A DNA stretch of 60,908 bases from an uncultured Alphaproteobacteria bacterium. GTDB lineage: Bacteria > Pseudomonadota > Alphaproteobacteria > Rs-D84. The first letter of the stretch is position 1. The number at the start of each line of letters is the position of its first letter. The notes beneath the pieces were generated by a model. That model saw only the letters and a program-made list of their open reading frames with translations, ran no database searches and was not told where the DNA came from. A program made the translations under genes and the position numbers. Location of the stretch: contig CAJGDG010000003.1 of NCBI GenBank assembly GCA_904502095.1, positions 1-60,908 on the forward strand, read 5' to 3'. Positions 47,908-57,145 of this stretch are shown here, in pieces.

Positions 47908-49359
47908 TTATTTATCGCAGCCGTATTCTGCGCATTCTTCCACCGTATATTCTTCAACTTCTATCGCTGTTGGCGCAGGTTCTGTGTAATGTACTTCTTT
48001 GACAACACGAACACGACGATTCGCAGCATTTGGTGTATTATCTGGTGTTTGCACCGCCAAATCTTCTTCGCCGGCTGAAACAGCGACAATCTGGCTGGCT
48101 GGGATTCCATATTTAATCAGCATTTTCTGTACTGCTTCTGCCCTGCGACCGCCCAACGCATAATTATAATTGCTGCTGCCTGCGGTATCAGTATGTCCAA
48201 CAACTGAAACCTTGATATTCTTGTTTTCCTGGGTTGCAGACGCCAACTTTTTAATCAGTTCCTGATATTCCGGTTTGATAATAGATTTATTAAAATCAAA
48301 TCTGATTTCAAAAACCTCTTCCATAACATGCTGTTTTGGTTCCAACGGAATTTGCTGAACCTTAATCATAGTTTTTTCACCGGCGCCCGCCTGCAAGGCA
48401 TCCAGACGTTCATTAATCGCCTTTAATTCTGCACGCATAGCCATCATCATATTAACAAATTCTTCACGAGAAACCAATTCATCGCCAATTTGTGGGATTT
48501 CGCCCTGCTCTTCTATTTCGATAACAGCTGGCGTTCCAGATGATTTATTGATTGTCTTGTCCCCGCCTGCGATATATTGATTAAAGATCAAAGGTTGAGC
48601 CGCGACCTGCTGTACAGGCACCGGATTAATTAAATGTTCTGGCACATTTACATTATTAACAATAATTACACCTTCACGCGCATACCCCTGAGCGGCCATC
48701 ATTTTACGCGTATTTGGATAATAAGTCTGAGTTTCTTTAACAACCGTTTTTTCTTCAACAACCTGTTGTGCTGGCGCAGTTGTTTTCTTTACAATCTTGC
48801 CACCCTGACAATCACGCAAAGCAACCATTGTTTTATTAAATCTGTCACGGCATTGTTCTGCTGTTGCCATCTGACCACTGGCAGTTGCAGACAACCAACA
48901 GTCGTATTTAGCCTGGGCTTCGGCCGCCAATTCTGGGTTCAAATAAGACGCGTCATTTTTCAGCTGTTCCATCAGCTCATCATAGGCGGTTTTCAATTCA
49001 AACGCTTCCTGTTCATTTTCAACAGGCCAGTTTTCCATTGTTTCTGGAAATGGAACCTCGCCAGAAAATGCTGCGACCGCTTTGTTAGCGAACAATTCGC
49101 CCATTTCAGAATAACCACTGGTACGTGCGTTATAAATCGCATAAGAACGATAATTCATCGCCAACTGATTTAAAAAAGAATCCTTGTGCGGTGCAGAATA
49201 AACATCCAGCGACTCAACATAATCAACCGTTGGTGTCGCCATCATCCCCGTATATTCCATACCTTTATCAGAGTGCGCACAAGCCGCCAAACCGACCACG
49301 CCCACCATCATCAAGATACGCGAAATAACCCATGTTGCTGCTGTATTCTTATTTTTCAT
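47908..49359 (-). CDS. OmpA-family lipoprotein, peptidoglycan-binding
   Basis: A 483-aa envelope protein. The signal ends VGLAAC, a lipobox, so it is probably anchored in the outer membrane. A long helical and linker region (30-345) includes a short coiled coil MMMAMRAELKAINERLDALQ. The C-terminal OmpA/Pal domain (about 350-455) has FDFNKSIIKPEY, VVGHTDTAGSSNYNYALGGRRA and NAANRRVRV, the diaminopimelate-binding residues Asp and Arg included. An acidic tail EVEEYTVEECAEYGCDK follows. It likely ties the outer membrane to the cell wall. Promoter at 49389-49417. Confidence 0.9.
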   Translation of the reverse strand: MKNKNTAATWVISRILMMVGVVGLAACAHSDKGMEYTGMMATPTVDYVESLDVYSAPHKDSFLNQLAMNYRSYAIYNARTSGYSEMGELFANKAVAAFSGEVPFPETMENWPVENEQEAFELKTAYDELMEQLKNDASYLNPELAAEAQAKYDCWLSATASGQMATAEQCRDRFNKTMVALRDCQGGKIVKKTTAPAQQVVEEKTVVKETQTYYPNTRKMMAAQGYAREGVIIVNNVNVPEHLINPVPVQQVAAQPLIFNQYIAGGDKTINKSSGTPAVIEIEEQGEIPQIGDELVSREEFVNMMMAMRAELKAINERLDALQAGAGEKTMIKVQQIPLEPKQHVMEEVFEIRFDFNKSIIKPEYQELIKKLASATQENKNIKVSVVGHTDTAGSSNYNYALGGRRAEAVQKMLIKYGIPASQIVAVSAGEEDLAVQTPDNTPNAANRRVRVVKEVHYTEPAPTAIEVEEYTVEECAEYGCDK

Positions 49360-49388
49360 TGGCAAAATCCTTCCCTTTAATTAAGTAC

Positions 49389-49417
49389 ATTATACGATTT
49401 TTTACAATCTTAGTAAA
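49389..49417 (-). promoter_or_regulatory. Promoter of the OmpA-family gene
   Basis: TTTACT at 49417-49412, a 17-nt spacer and TATAAT at 49394-49389 on the minus strand. Confidence 0.65.
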
Positions 49418-49437
49418 GCAGAAAAAACAACCAAAAA

Positions 49438-50265
49438 TTATTGTTGGAACAACTGACCCGCAACCCCAGTCAAAGATTGCAAATTAAAGCTGCCCCCACC
49501 GCCAACAGACCCCGCAACACCCTGAACAACATCCATAATAGAAGCGCTGTTTGTTTTTTGACCAATGCTGCCAATTGCAGAATTCAAGAATTCACCCATC
49601 AAGGCTCTCTTTCTGGCACTTATCTTGGCATTAGAACAATTTTCAATTTTTGCCATCAACTTGGACGCTGTCGCCCATTCAGAAGCGGTATAATCAGCCT
49701 GAACAAAGTCAATCAAATTAAACACATCATATATATTGGAAACTTCTTTTTTATTTTTTTCAGAACAGCCGCTTACCGACCCATCAGTACAATAATATCC
49801 CTTGGTCGCCATTGGGAAATTTTCCCACACAGTTCCTTTATCACCACTGCCACCAAAATAATCAAAACACAAAAAGTCAATATCATCAGTATCAGCAGCC
49901 AAACGCGCACTTTCTTCATAACCACCAGTTGGCCCATCTGTACAGCGCCCCATTGGCATTGCTTTTTCGGCTTCTTCTGCGGTCATTGCGCCCGTCTTGG
50001 CCCATTCTTTTACCATATTATTAACCCAACTAATTTCACTGCTGGTCGGGACACATTCTGCACTTAACGCTTTTTGTTTTTGACTTAACGCCTGAACCCC
50101 AGAAACCAAATTCATAACAGTTGGAACCAAACTGGCACCGATGTTTGTCTTTTCAACCTGTTTGGTCGCAACAGGTGCCGCTTTTTTTACTATAGAAACA
50201 GCAGAAAATGCCGCATTTTGCGCAGCAAACACAGCCATAACAAAAAACAACAGAATTTTTTTCAT
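49438..50265 (-). CDS. Exported protein of unknown function
   Basis: A 275-aa protein with signal peptide MKKILLFFVMAVFAAQNAAFS. The middle contains eight Cys and Gly/Asp-rich segments (FDYFGGSGDKGTVWENF), the end a Gly-rich stretch GSVGGGGSFNLQSL. Not recognised. TATAAT at 50285-50280 lies about 15 nt before the ATG, leaving a very short leader with AGAGAG. Divergent from lptC. Confidence 0.75.
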   Translation of the reverse strand: MKKILLFFVMAVFAAQNAAFSAVSIVKKAAPVATKQVEKTNIGASLVPTVMNLVSGVQALSQKQKALSAECVPTSSEISWVNNMVKEWAKTGAMTAEEAEKAMPMGRCTDGPTGGYEESARLAADTDDIDFLCFDYFGGSGDKGTVWENFPMATKGYYCTDGSVSGCSEKNKKEVSNIYDVFNLIDFVQADYTASEWATASKLMAKIENCSNAKISARKRALMGEFLNSAIGSIGQKTNSASIMDVVQGVAGSVGGGGSFNLQSLTGVAGQLFQQ

Positions 50266-50316
50266 CTCTCTTACGTGGAATTATAACATATTTTTTTCAT
50301 TAAATAAATATAAAAA

Positions 50317-50345
50317 TTGCAATTTTATTTTCATCAGGTTAAACT
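50317..50345 (+). promoter_or_regulatory. Promoter of lptC-lptB, leaderless
   Basis: TTGCAA at 50317-50322, a 17-nt spacer and TAAACT at 50340-50345. Seven bases later is the ATG at 50353. Confidence 0.6.
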
Positions 50346-50352
50346 ATCAAGC

Positions 50353-50832
50353 ATGTCGACAAATAAAAGAAACTTTATAATTATGTCCAAGCACCGCCGT
50401 CTGAAACGCCTGTGGCAGTTTTTCTTTACAGGCTGGGGGCTGGTAATGATTGCATCACTGGTTGCGGGCGCACTGTTTACAAAACAATTATTATGGACCC
50501 CAATCGAAGCAATCAATATGAACGACATCGTCACCAAGCAATTTAAAATGTCGGGCGCATCATTTGTGGGCACAGACAAAAATAACACCCCTTTTAAAAT
50601 CAATGCTAAAATCGGGTACCAAGAATACGAAAATCCTGATATAATATTTATGGAAACTGTTTCTGGAAAAATCACCAGAATCAGCAACAAAACAAAAATC
50701 ACGGATGATATAACCGCCCAAAAAGGTCAATATAACCGTGCAAACAAAACTATCACATTGATTGGTGATGTCCACATTGATTCCAGCAATGGCGATAAGG
50801 TCAGAACAAAAGAATTGGTGATAAAATTATGA
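50353..50832 (+). CDS. lptC: LPS export protein LptC
   Basis: A 159-aa bitopic inner-membrane protein: basic N-terminus, one helix (about 30-50), then a periplasmic beta-jellyroll containing ITAQKGQYNRANKTITLIGDVHI, the OstA-like fold that passes LPS from LptBFG to LptA. The start at 50353 is set by the promoter; ATG 50383 is a second in-frame choice. It overlaps lptB by 4 nt (ATGA). LptA, usually between lptC and lptB, is missing here. Confidence 0.82.
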   Translation: MSTNKRNFIIMSKHRRLKRLWQFFFTGWGLVMIASLVAGALFTKQLLWTPIEAINMNDIVTKQFKMSGASFVGTDKNNTPFKINAKIGYQEYENPDIIFMETVSGKITRISNKTKITDDITAQKGQYNRANKTITLIGDVHIDSSNGDKVRTKELVIKL

Positions 50833-51557
50833 AGCAATCTGTATTAAGAATTGAACACTTGTCCAAGGCATACGGCAAACGTATGGTTATCCGCGACATA
50901 TCATTAGAAGCGCGCCAGGGCGAATCGGTTGGACTGTTGGGACCAAACGGCGCTGGTAAAACCACTGCGTTTTATTGCATCACTGGTCAATTAGCGGCAA
51001 CATCTGGCCAAATATTTTTAAATTCCCAAGACATAACCCACCTGCCGTTTTACCAACGCGCGCGCCTGCATATTGGCTATCTGCCCCAAGAAAACAGTGT
51101 ATTCCGTGGCCTGACGGTGGAGCAAAACATTATGGCAATATTAGAAGTCGTTGAACCAGACAAGAAAAAACGTCAGGAAAAACTAGATTCTTTATTAGAC
51201 GAATTTTCAATTACAGCTTTGCGCCGCAGCCCTGCAACAGCATTATCTGGTGGCGAACGCCGTCGTGTTGAAATTGCACGCGCACTGGCCAACAACCCAA
51301 AGTTCATCTTGCTGGACGAACCATTTGCAGGAATTGACCCAATTGCAGTTAACGAAATCCGCAGTCTGGTATCCCAGCTAAAAAATCGCGGCCTGGGTGT
51401 TATCATCACAGACCACAATGTTCGTGAAACATTGGGCATCACCGACCGCAGTTATGTTTTGCACGACGGCAAAATCTTGAAGCACGGCACAACAGACGAA
51501 ATTGTTCAAGACGAAATGGTAAAAAAAGTTTACCTGGGCGAAGATTTTGTTATGTAA
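50829..51557 (+). CDS. lptB: LPS export ABC ATPase LptB
   Basis: A 242-aa ATPase that powers LPS extraction from the inner membrane with LptF and LptG. Walker A GPNGAGKTT (about 38-46), Q-loop YLPQENSVFRGL, signature LSGGERRRVEIARAL, Walker B ILLDEPFAGIDP and H-loop ITDHNVRE are all present; the FRGLTVEQN segment is typical of LptB. The gene after it is convergent, so rpoN, often next to lptB, is not here. Confidence 0.96.
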   Translation: MKQSVLRIEHLSKAYGKRMVIRDISLEARQGESVGLLGPNGAGKTTAFYCITGQLAATSGQIFLNSQDITHLPFYQRARLHIGYLPQENSVFRGLTVEQNIMAILEVVEPDKKKRQEKLDSLLDEFSITALRRSPATALSGGERRRVEIARALANNPKFILLDEPFAGIDPIAVNEIRSLVSQLKNRGLGVIITDHNVRETLGITDRSYVLHDGKILKHGTTDEIVQDEMVKKVYLGEDFVM

Positions 51558-51570
51558 TTCTGATAAGAAA

Positions 51571-51604
51571 GCCCCAGAGATTAAATCTTTGGGGCATTTT
51601 TTTA
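51571..51604 (+). terminator. Bidirectional terminator
   Basis: GCCCCAGAG, ATTAAAT, CTTTGGGGC then seven T, between lptB and the convergent penicillin-binding protein gene. Confidence 0.8.
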
Positions 51605-53374
51605 TTTGTTTTGAATAATTTCCTTAAAAATTTCCGCCGGTATCGTTCCGCCCGTTATTTTTGAATCCATCGGCGTAAAATCGTCTTTTCCAACCCATAC
51701 CCCAACAACAATATCTGATGTCCCACCAACAAACCACGCATCACGATTTCCATTACTGGTTCCTGTTTTTCCACCCAAAACCCCGGACGCTCTGGCGCGG
51801 CCACCTGTGCCACTGACCGCAACAACATCTGCCAATAATTCGGACATATATTCAACAGTCTGCGGTTGCAAAACCTGAATTGGTTCAGATGGGTTTCGTT
51901 CATATATAATATTACCGCGCGCATCGGTCACCTTGGTAATTGAATAAGGTCGCACAGAAAAGCCATTATTCCAGATAACAGCATAAATATTCGTTAAATC
52001 CAGCAAACTCATTTCAGACGCACCCAACACAGTCGAATATTCGCGACGCAATTTTGTTCCAACCCCCAAACGCCCTGCCATTGACAACACAGAATCAATA
52101 CCATATTCCTTGGTCAATTTTAATGGCACAGAATTTACACTTTTTGCAAACGCGGTTGCCAATGTAATATCACCATAATATTTTTCGTTATAGTTTTTTG
52201 GATTATAATCCCCAACTGCAAACGGCGAATCATTAACATAAGAATCAGGGTTCAAACCATTTTCCAATGCCACCAGATAAACCACAGGCTTAAAACTACT
52301 GCCCGGCTGACGCGGCGAAGTAGCACGATTAAATTGACTGGACTGGTAATCACGACCGCCACTCATTGCGCGCAACGCACCATCAGGCTGCATCGCGATA
52401 ACCGCCCCCTGATAATCACCAACTTTATCTGAAACGACCGCGGCAACACGCCCCTGCAAATCCGTATCCATAGTGGTATACACAAACATATCAGAATCAA
52501 ATTCACCAATTCTGGACCGCAATTCATCCATAACAAAATCAGTCCAATATCTGTACAGATTTGTATCCGCCGCAGGTACCGCGCCCCCCAAACTTTGTGC
52601 TGCTGCACGTGCTTGATTTATTGTTATATAGCCTTGACGCACCATTTCGGTTAACACCACACGCGCACGCGCAATATTTTTTTCTGGTCTGTGCAACGGA
52701 CTGTATGTCGTTGGCGCCTTTAACATCGCAGCGATTTGCGCCGCCTGACCAATTGATAATTTTGCTGCCGGCACCTGAAACATTACCCGCGCCGCCGCAT
52801 CAATTCCACGCATCCCCCCAACCAAAGACACCCTGTTCATGTACAAATCCAGAACCTGATTTTTTGTAAATCTGTTTTCCAACCAATAAGACAAAATCAG
52901 TTCTTGAACTTTTCTGGAAATCTTTTTTTCACGCGACAAAAAGACATTTTTTGCAGTCTGCTGGGTTATCGTTGACCCACCTGCAGCAATTCGCCCTGAC
53001 ATCAAATTAGAAAACACTGCGCGAGTTATTCCACGCAAATCAATTGGACCGTGTTCAAAAAATCGCTTGTCTTCAATCGCAACAATCGCCTGCCAAACAT
53101 GTGGTGGCAGCGTTTCAACAGACACAGGCGTACCCATTATACGATTTGCACTGCGTATTTCCGCGCCATCTTTATCCAAAAAGACAACCGCAGCAGATCT
53201 TGTTTCGTGCAAAATCGCATCCAATGATGGCATACGCATATAGACATATGTCACATATCCCGCAACAGCAACCCCCAACAACAACACAGCGTTTATCACG
53301 TACGCCATCAGTCGCCATTTCCATGATCGCTGTTGTTTTTCTGGCAAATTTCTTTGATTGTTGCGCGTACGCAT
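51602..53374 (-). CDS. Class A penicillin-binding protein (PBP1A-like)
   Basis: A 590-aa bifunctional murein synthase: cytoplasmic basic N-terminus, one membrane helix (about 22-45), glycosyltransferase GT51 domain with EDKRFFEHGPIDLRGI and GGSTITQQTAKN, then a transpeptidase with SxxK in PGSSFKP, SVN in KSVNSVP and KTGTS. Shorter than E. coli PBP1a (850 aa) because it lacks the OB-like insert. AAGGGG lies 5 nt before the ATG at 53374; the longer frame to 53446 has no ribosome site. Confidence 0.95.
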   Translation of the reverse strand: MRTRNNQRNLPEKQQRSWKWRLMAYVINAVLLLGVAVAGYVTYVYMRMPSLDAILHETRSAAVVFLDKDGAEIRSANRIMGTPVSVETLPPHVWQAIVAIEDKRFFEHGPIDLRGITRAVFSNLMSGRIAAGGSTITQQTAKNVFLSREKKISRKVQELILSYWLENRFTKNQVLDLYMNRVSLVGGMRGIDAAARVMFQVPAAKLSIGQAAQIAAMLKAPTTYSPLHRPEKNIARARVVLTEMVRQGYITINQARAAAQSLGGAVPAADTNLYRYWTDFVMDELRSRIGEFDSDMFVYTTMDTDLQGRVAAVVSDKVGDYQGAVIAMQPDGALRAMSGGRDYQSSQFNRATSPRQPGSSFKPVVYLVALENGLNPDSYVNDSPFAVGDYNPKNYNEKYYGDITLATAFAKSVNSVPLKLTKEYGIDSVLSMAGRLGVGTKLRREYSTVLGASEMSLLDLTNIYAVIWNNGFSVRPYSITKVTDARGNIIYERNPSEPIQVLQPQTVEYMSELLADVVAVSGTGGRARASGVLGGKTGTSNGNRDAWFVGGTSDIVVGVWVGKDDFTPMDSKITGGTIPAEIFKEIIQNK

Positions 53375-53466
53375 ATTTTCCCCTTGTCCAATGCATTTTA
53401 TCATAAACCGCTTGCGTTTTTTAGCAAAATCTACAACCATAAGCACATAACGAAAGGAAAAAAATC

Positions 53467-54075
53467 ATGAAAAAATTTTTAGCATTTGCGTTTCTGGTCC
53501 TAACCTCTTCCGCAGCTTTGGCAGACGGTTGGCGCGACAATTATATTGGACTTCGCATTCATAAAAACGAAAACATTGCATTTACATACGACATACACGG
53601 CGGCAGCGACACAACCATACGCCGCGACAATTTTGGTCTGGGCGCGATCGTAGGGAATAAATTAAGCGAACATGTTGTAATAGAATTCGAAACAGCCTAT
53701 ACCGGCGCAGAGCAACGAAAATACGGCACAAAATACGATTATGACATCTGGGCAAATATGTTCAATATGTACCTGACCCAGGAACTGGAGGGAGCAATCT
53801 CTCCATACGCTGGCATTGGCATTGGCTTTGCAGGCATTTGGGGCGACATAAAAACACCAGCCAATCATATATCAGATTCAACATTTGACCTGTCCTATCA
53901 GGCGATGATTGGCATAAACTTTGCGCTGAACGAACGCATCGATTTTAATATGGGCTTAAAATACCAATACTATGGCGAAATAGAACACAGCAAAAACGGA
54001 ACAGAAATCGCAACAACTGATGTATCTGGCACAGAATTCTATTTTGGCGCAACATATAAATTTGATCTGAAATAA
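53467..54075 (+). CDS. Outer-membrane beta-barrel protein, OmpA-like
   Basis: A 202-aa protein: signal peptide MKKFLAFAFLVLTSSAALA, then an eight-stranded barrel pattern (ISPYAGIGIGFAGIWGDI; QAMIGINFALNERIDFNMGLKYQYYG) with last strand TEFYFGATYKFDLK. AAAGGA precedes the ATG by 9 nt. It is probably a porin-like or surface-structure protein; a paralogue in style lies at 29032. Confidence 0.85.
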   Translation: MKKFLAFAFLVLTSSAALADGWRDNYIGLRIHKNENIAFTYDIHGGSDTTIRRDNFGLGAIVGNKLSEHVVIEFETAYTGAEQRKYGTKYDYDIWANMFNMYLTQELEGAISPYAGIGIGFAGIWGDIKTPANHISDSTFDLSYQAMIGINFALNERIDFNMGLKYQYYGEIEHSKNGTEIATTDVSGTEFYFGATYKFDLK

Positions 54076-54100
54076 AAATCCCCCAAGTTGGGGATTTTTC
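54074..54100 (+). terminator. Terminator of the barrel gene
   Basis: ATCCCC, CAAGTT, GGGGAT, then TTTTC. Confidence 0.75.
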
Positions 54101-54129
54101 TTGCTTTTTTCGACAAATTTTATTATAAT
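54101..54129 (+). promoter_or_regulatory. Promoter of the trpS leader
   Basis: TTGCTT at 54101-54106, a 17-nt spacer and TATAAT at 54124-54129. Six bases later is the ATG of an 18-codon frame. Confidence 0.65.
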
Positions 54130-54135
54130 AAACTT

Positions 54136-54192
54136 ATGTTAAAAAATAAATTTATCTTTTCTGGGAATAAATGTTGGCGCATTGCCGCCTGA
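54136..54192 (+). CDS. Candidate leader peptide of trpS (18 aa)
   Basis: MLKNKFIFSGNKCWRIAA, followed by TGA. It starts exactly at the expected +1 of the promoter, so it would be translated leaderless. It carries one Trp codon (TGG 54175-54177) that lies inside the 5' arm of a small hairpin, just ahead of trpS. Only one Trp and a short length make chance possible. Confidence 0.35.
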   Translation: MLKNKFIFSGNKCWRIAA

Positions 54193-54232
54193 ATATTTTT
54201 GCCGCCCTGCTTTATTTTGGGCTTTCATTTTT
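54175..54232 (+). promoter_or_regulatory. Possible attenuator in the trpS leader
   Basis: GGCG (54176-54179) can pair with CGCC at 54186-54189 or with CGCC at 54203-54206; the latter overlaps a hairpin GCCC/GGGC (54204-54222) followed by TTTCATTTTT. The stems are short, so the terminator is weak. Confidence 0.3.
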
Positions 54233-54276
54233 AGCATAAAAACATTAAAATCAAATATCAAGAAAAGGTAATTATT

Positions 54277-55275
54277 ATGTCAAATACAGATAAAATCGTT
54301 TTAACCGGGATAAAACCCACAGGAACACCACATATCGGGAATTATATTGCCGCGCTGGAACCAGCCATAGAATATTCAAAAACACACAAAACATTTGTAT
54401 TTATTGCAGATTTACACGCTTTGAATTTAATACACGATGCAAAAACAATTCGTGAACATACTTATCAGGCGGCCGCCTTGTTAATTTCATTGGGCTTAAA
54501 TATGGACAATGCAATACTGTTCCGCCAATCAGACATTGACGAAATATACCAGCTAAACACATTGCTGATGAATGTGACCCCAAAGGGCCTGATGAACCGC
54601 GCCCATTCGTACAAGGCTGCAATGGACAAAAACATTGCGAACAACGATGATGTTGATGCCGGAATCAACATGGGCTTATACACATACCCTATTTTGATGT
54701 CGGCTGACATATTGCTGTACAATTCTGACATCGTACCTGTTGGCGCCGATCAAAAACAACATGTTGAATTTGCGCGCGACATCGCAGGCTATTTCAACAA
54801 AACATACGGTGAAACATTTAAATTGCCAACACCGGTTATTGGTCGCGACACAGGTATCATTCCTGGGCTGGACGGCCGGAAAATGAGCAAATCTTACGAC
54901 AACACCATCCCATTAATGGCACCAGAAAAAGAATTAAAAAAGAAGATTATGCGTATTATTACAGATTCCAAAACACCCGAAGAATCTAAAAATCCGGATG
55001 AATCAACAATCTTTCATCTGTACAAACATTTCGCAACAGAATCTGAAATCGCTGAATTTGCAGAAATGTTCCGTCGTGGTGGTATGGGATACGGCACCGC
55101 AAAAACAATATTGTTTGAACGCGTAAATTCTGTATTATCTGAACCACGTACTGAATACGAACGTTTGATGGCAAACCCGAACGAAATCGAACGCATTTTA
55201 GATACAGGCGCCAAACATGCACGCCCTGTCGCCATCGAAACATTGGCGCGCGTCAAAAAGGCAATGTTGGGATAA
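54277..55275 (+). CDS. trpS: Tryptophanyl-tRNA synthetase
   Basis: A 332-aa class I synthetase that charges tRNA-Trp. The HIGH-type motif PTGTPHIGN (14-22), the Trp-pocket residues around NMGLYTYPILMSADIL and DQKQHVEFARDIA, and KMSKS at 202-206 are all present. Normal length. AAAGG lies 8 nt before the ATG. A leader of about 140 nt with a possible Trp-containing peptide lies upstream. Confidence 0.97.
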   Translation: MSNTDKIVLTGIKPTGTPHIGNYIAALEPAIEYSKTHKTFVFIADLHALNLIHDAKTIREHTYQAAALLISLGLNMDNAILFRQSDIDEIYQLNTLLMNVTPKGLMNRAHSYKAAMDKNIANNDDVDAGINMGLYTYPILMSADILLYNSDIVPVGADQKQHVEFARDIAGYFNKTYGETFKLPTPVIGRDTGIIPGLDGRKMSKSYDNTIPLMAPEKELKKKIMRIITDSKTPEESKNPDESTIFHLYKHFATESEIAEFAEMFRRGGMGYGTAKTILFERVNSVLSEPRTEYERLMANPNEIERILDTGAKHARPVAIETLARVKKAMLG

Positions 55276-55363
55276 ATTTCAGCAGTCGGCACAATCGTAT
55301 CACGCGTTTCTGATGTATCGGTATCCGTTTCAACGGTATTCAAAATAAAATAAAGGACAAACA

Positions 55364-56275
55364 TTGCAAGACGCCATAAACGATTTTATTGAATACCTGA
55401 CAAAGACAAAAAACTTTTCGTCTTATACAGCATTGGCGTACGAAACAGACATCCGCGACTTTTTAAAATTTTATGAAAAATTTAACGGCGCGCCACCATT
55501 CCCACGCGACCTGTCCCGCCCCGACACACTGTGTTTTCGTTCATATCTGGCAGACAGACAAAAACGCGGTCTGGCACACAAATCAACCGCACGCGCACTG
55601 TCATCTTTACGCGGATTTTATAGATTTTTAGCCCGAAAATACGGCATTGAAAACGACGCAATTGGTCTGATTTCATCACCCAAAGTCCCACGAAAACTTT
55701 CCAAAGCAATCGATCCAATTGATGTTGAAAATATGCACGGCGCAATACGCAATATCGACGCGAACGAACCATGGATTGCCGCACGTGATTGGGCGTTGGT
55801 GGTATTACTGTTTGGTTGCGGGCTGCGCATATCCGAAGCTTTATCCCTGCGCAACAGCGATGTATCCGGCCAACCTGATGTCCTGCGCATTACCGGCAAA
55901 GGCAACAAAGAACGACTGGTACCTGTTCTGCCGGTTGTATGGGACGCAATTACAAAATATGTTCGCGCGCGCCCATTTGGCAATGACAAAAATGACGAAT
56001 TATTTCGCAGCATACGCGGTCTGCCAATGACACCACGCATGGCACAAAAGGTTGTTGAAAACCTGCGTCATTACCTGCAACTGCCGGATTATGTCACCCC
56101 ACACGCATTGCGCCACACATTTGCAACCGCACTGCTTGCCGGTGGCGCAGATTTACGCAGCCTGCAAGAACTGTTGGGACATTCGTCATTGTCCACAACC
56201 CAGCTGTATACAAAAGTAAATATGGCGGAAATATCAAATATTTATACAAACGCGCACCCACGCGCACACGATTAA
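55364..56275 (+). CDS. xerC: Tyrosine recombinase XerC
   Basis: A 303-aa site-specific recombinase that, with XerD, resolves chromosome dimers at dif. N-terminal SAM-like domain (1-105), catalytic domain with Arg155 in GCGLRISEAL, Lys179 in TGKGNKER, His247 and Arg250 in HALRHTFAT, His273 and nucleophile Tyr282. GCGLRISEALSL favours XerC over XerD. TTG start with AAAGGA 6 nt upstream; the TTG is supported by lack of any ATG nearby. It overlaps the convergent gene by 4 nt. Confidence 0.92.
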   Translation: MQDAINDFIEYLTKTKNFSSYTALAYETDIRDFLKFYEKFNGAPPFPRDLSRPDTLCFRSYLADRQKRGLAHKSTARALSSLRGFYRFLARKYGIENDAIGLISSPKVPRKLSKAIDPIDVENMHGAIRNIDANEPWIAARDWALVVLLFGCGLRISEALSLRNSDVSGQPDVLRITGKGNKERLVPVLPVVWDAITKYVRARPFGNDKNDELFRSIRGLPMTPRMAQKVVENLRHYLQLPDYVTPHALRHTFATALLAGGADLRSLQELLGHSSLSTTQLYTKVNMAEISNIYTNAHPRAHD

Positions 56276-57099
56276 ATAATTTTATCCAAGCCAATTAATC
56301 GAACCCCAAAATCATCTGCATATTTTTTCGCATCTTCAAAATTTCTGGCGACCTGACTAATATGATGAGAATCATCAGATAAAAACATTGACACATTTGC
56401 ATCTGCGCACATTTTCATAATACGATTTGTTGGGTGCGGTTGCCCACAATGTTTATACAGCGCAGTATTGATTTCCACGGGAATTTTATTTTTTGCAACC
56501 ACATCAACAGCCTGTTGCTCTATATCAATCCACTTATCATCCAACCCCAGATTTAAACGCCGCGGCAAATCAATATGCGCCAAAAATGTAAACATCCCAG
56601 ACTTTGCCATCTCTTGAATTTTCCGCCAATACACAGTCAACATTTTATCCTGTGTATCTACATCAGCCATCTTTATATCGTGAATATTACACAAACGTCC
56701 ATCAAATTCAAACAAGTGACATGCCCCAATTAAATAATCAGGTTTTAAAACCCGCATTGCATTTTCAAAACCGCGCACCCAATGCACATTTGGAAAGTAA
56801 TCGACCTCCATCCCGCGCAAGATTTCAACTTTTTTCTGTGCGGCAACCTGTTCCAAGTTTTGGTAATGTTTTTTGAACATTAAAATAGTTTCATCAAAAT
56901 TATCACTGTATATATTTTTATAGCCACCCAAAACCGCATAAGAATAAAAATTAGCCCCAGCAATATTTTTATGTACAATAAAATGATTAGAAAAACCGAC
57001 TGTTTTTATACCACACGCCACAGCCACATCCACCATTTCAGCAGCAGTATTTTTTCCATCAAATTCAATTGTGTGCGTATGCAGATTAAAATCTTGCAT
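56272..57099 (-). CDS. PHP-domain metal-dependent hydrolase
   Basis: A 275-aa member of the polymerase and histidinol phosphatase family. Metal ligands: HTHTIEFDG at the N-terminus, the SNH at 37-39, GMEVDYF around 95, GACHLFEF, FLAHIDLPRR and the C-terminal LSDDSHH. It may be a histidinol-phosphate phosphatase (HisK-like), but no his genes are nearby and the substrate is unknown. AAAGGA lies 7 nt before the ATG. The rpsU terminator sits just upstream, so it may be partly read through. Confidence 0.88.
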   Translation of the reverse strand: MQDFNLHTHTIEFDGKNTAAEMVDVAVACGIKTVGFSNHFIVHKNIAGANFYSYAVLGGYKNIYSDNFDETILMFKKHYQNLEQVAAQKKVEILRGMEVDYFPNVHWVRGFENAMRVLKPDYLIGACHLFEFDGRLCNIHDIKMADVDTQDKMLTVYWRKIQEMAKSGMFTFLAHIDLPRRLNLGLDDKWIDIEQQAVDVVAKNKIPVEINTALYKHCGQPHPTNRIMKMCADANVSMFLSDDSHHISQVARNFEDAKKYADDFGVRLIGLDKII

Positions 57100-57110
57100 C
57101 TGTTTTTCCT

Positions 57111-57134
57111 TTAAAAATGCCCCAATCGGGGCAT
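57111..57134 (-). terminator. Terminator of rpsU
   Basis: ATGCCCC, GATT, GGGGCAT then TTTTTA on the minus strand. Confidence 0.8.
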
Positions 57135-57145
57135 TAAATTTCGAA

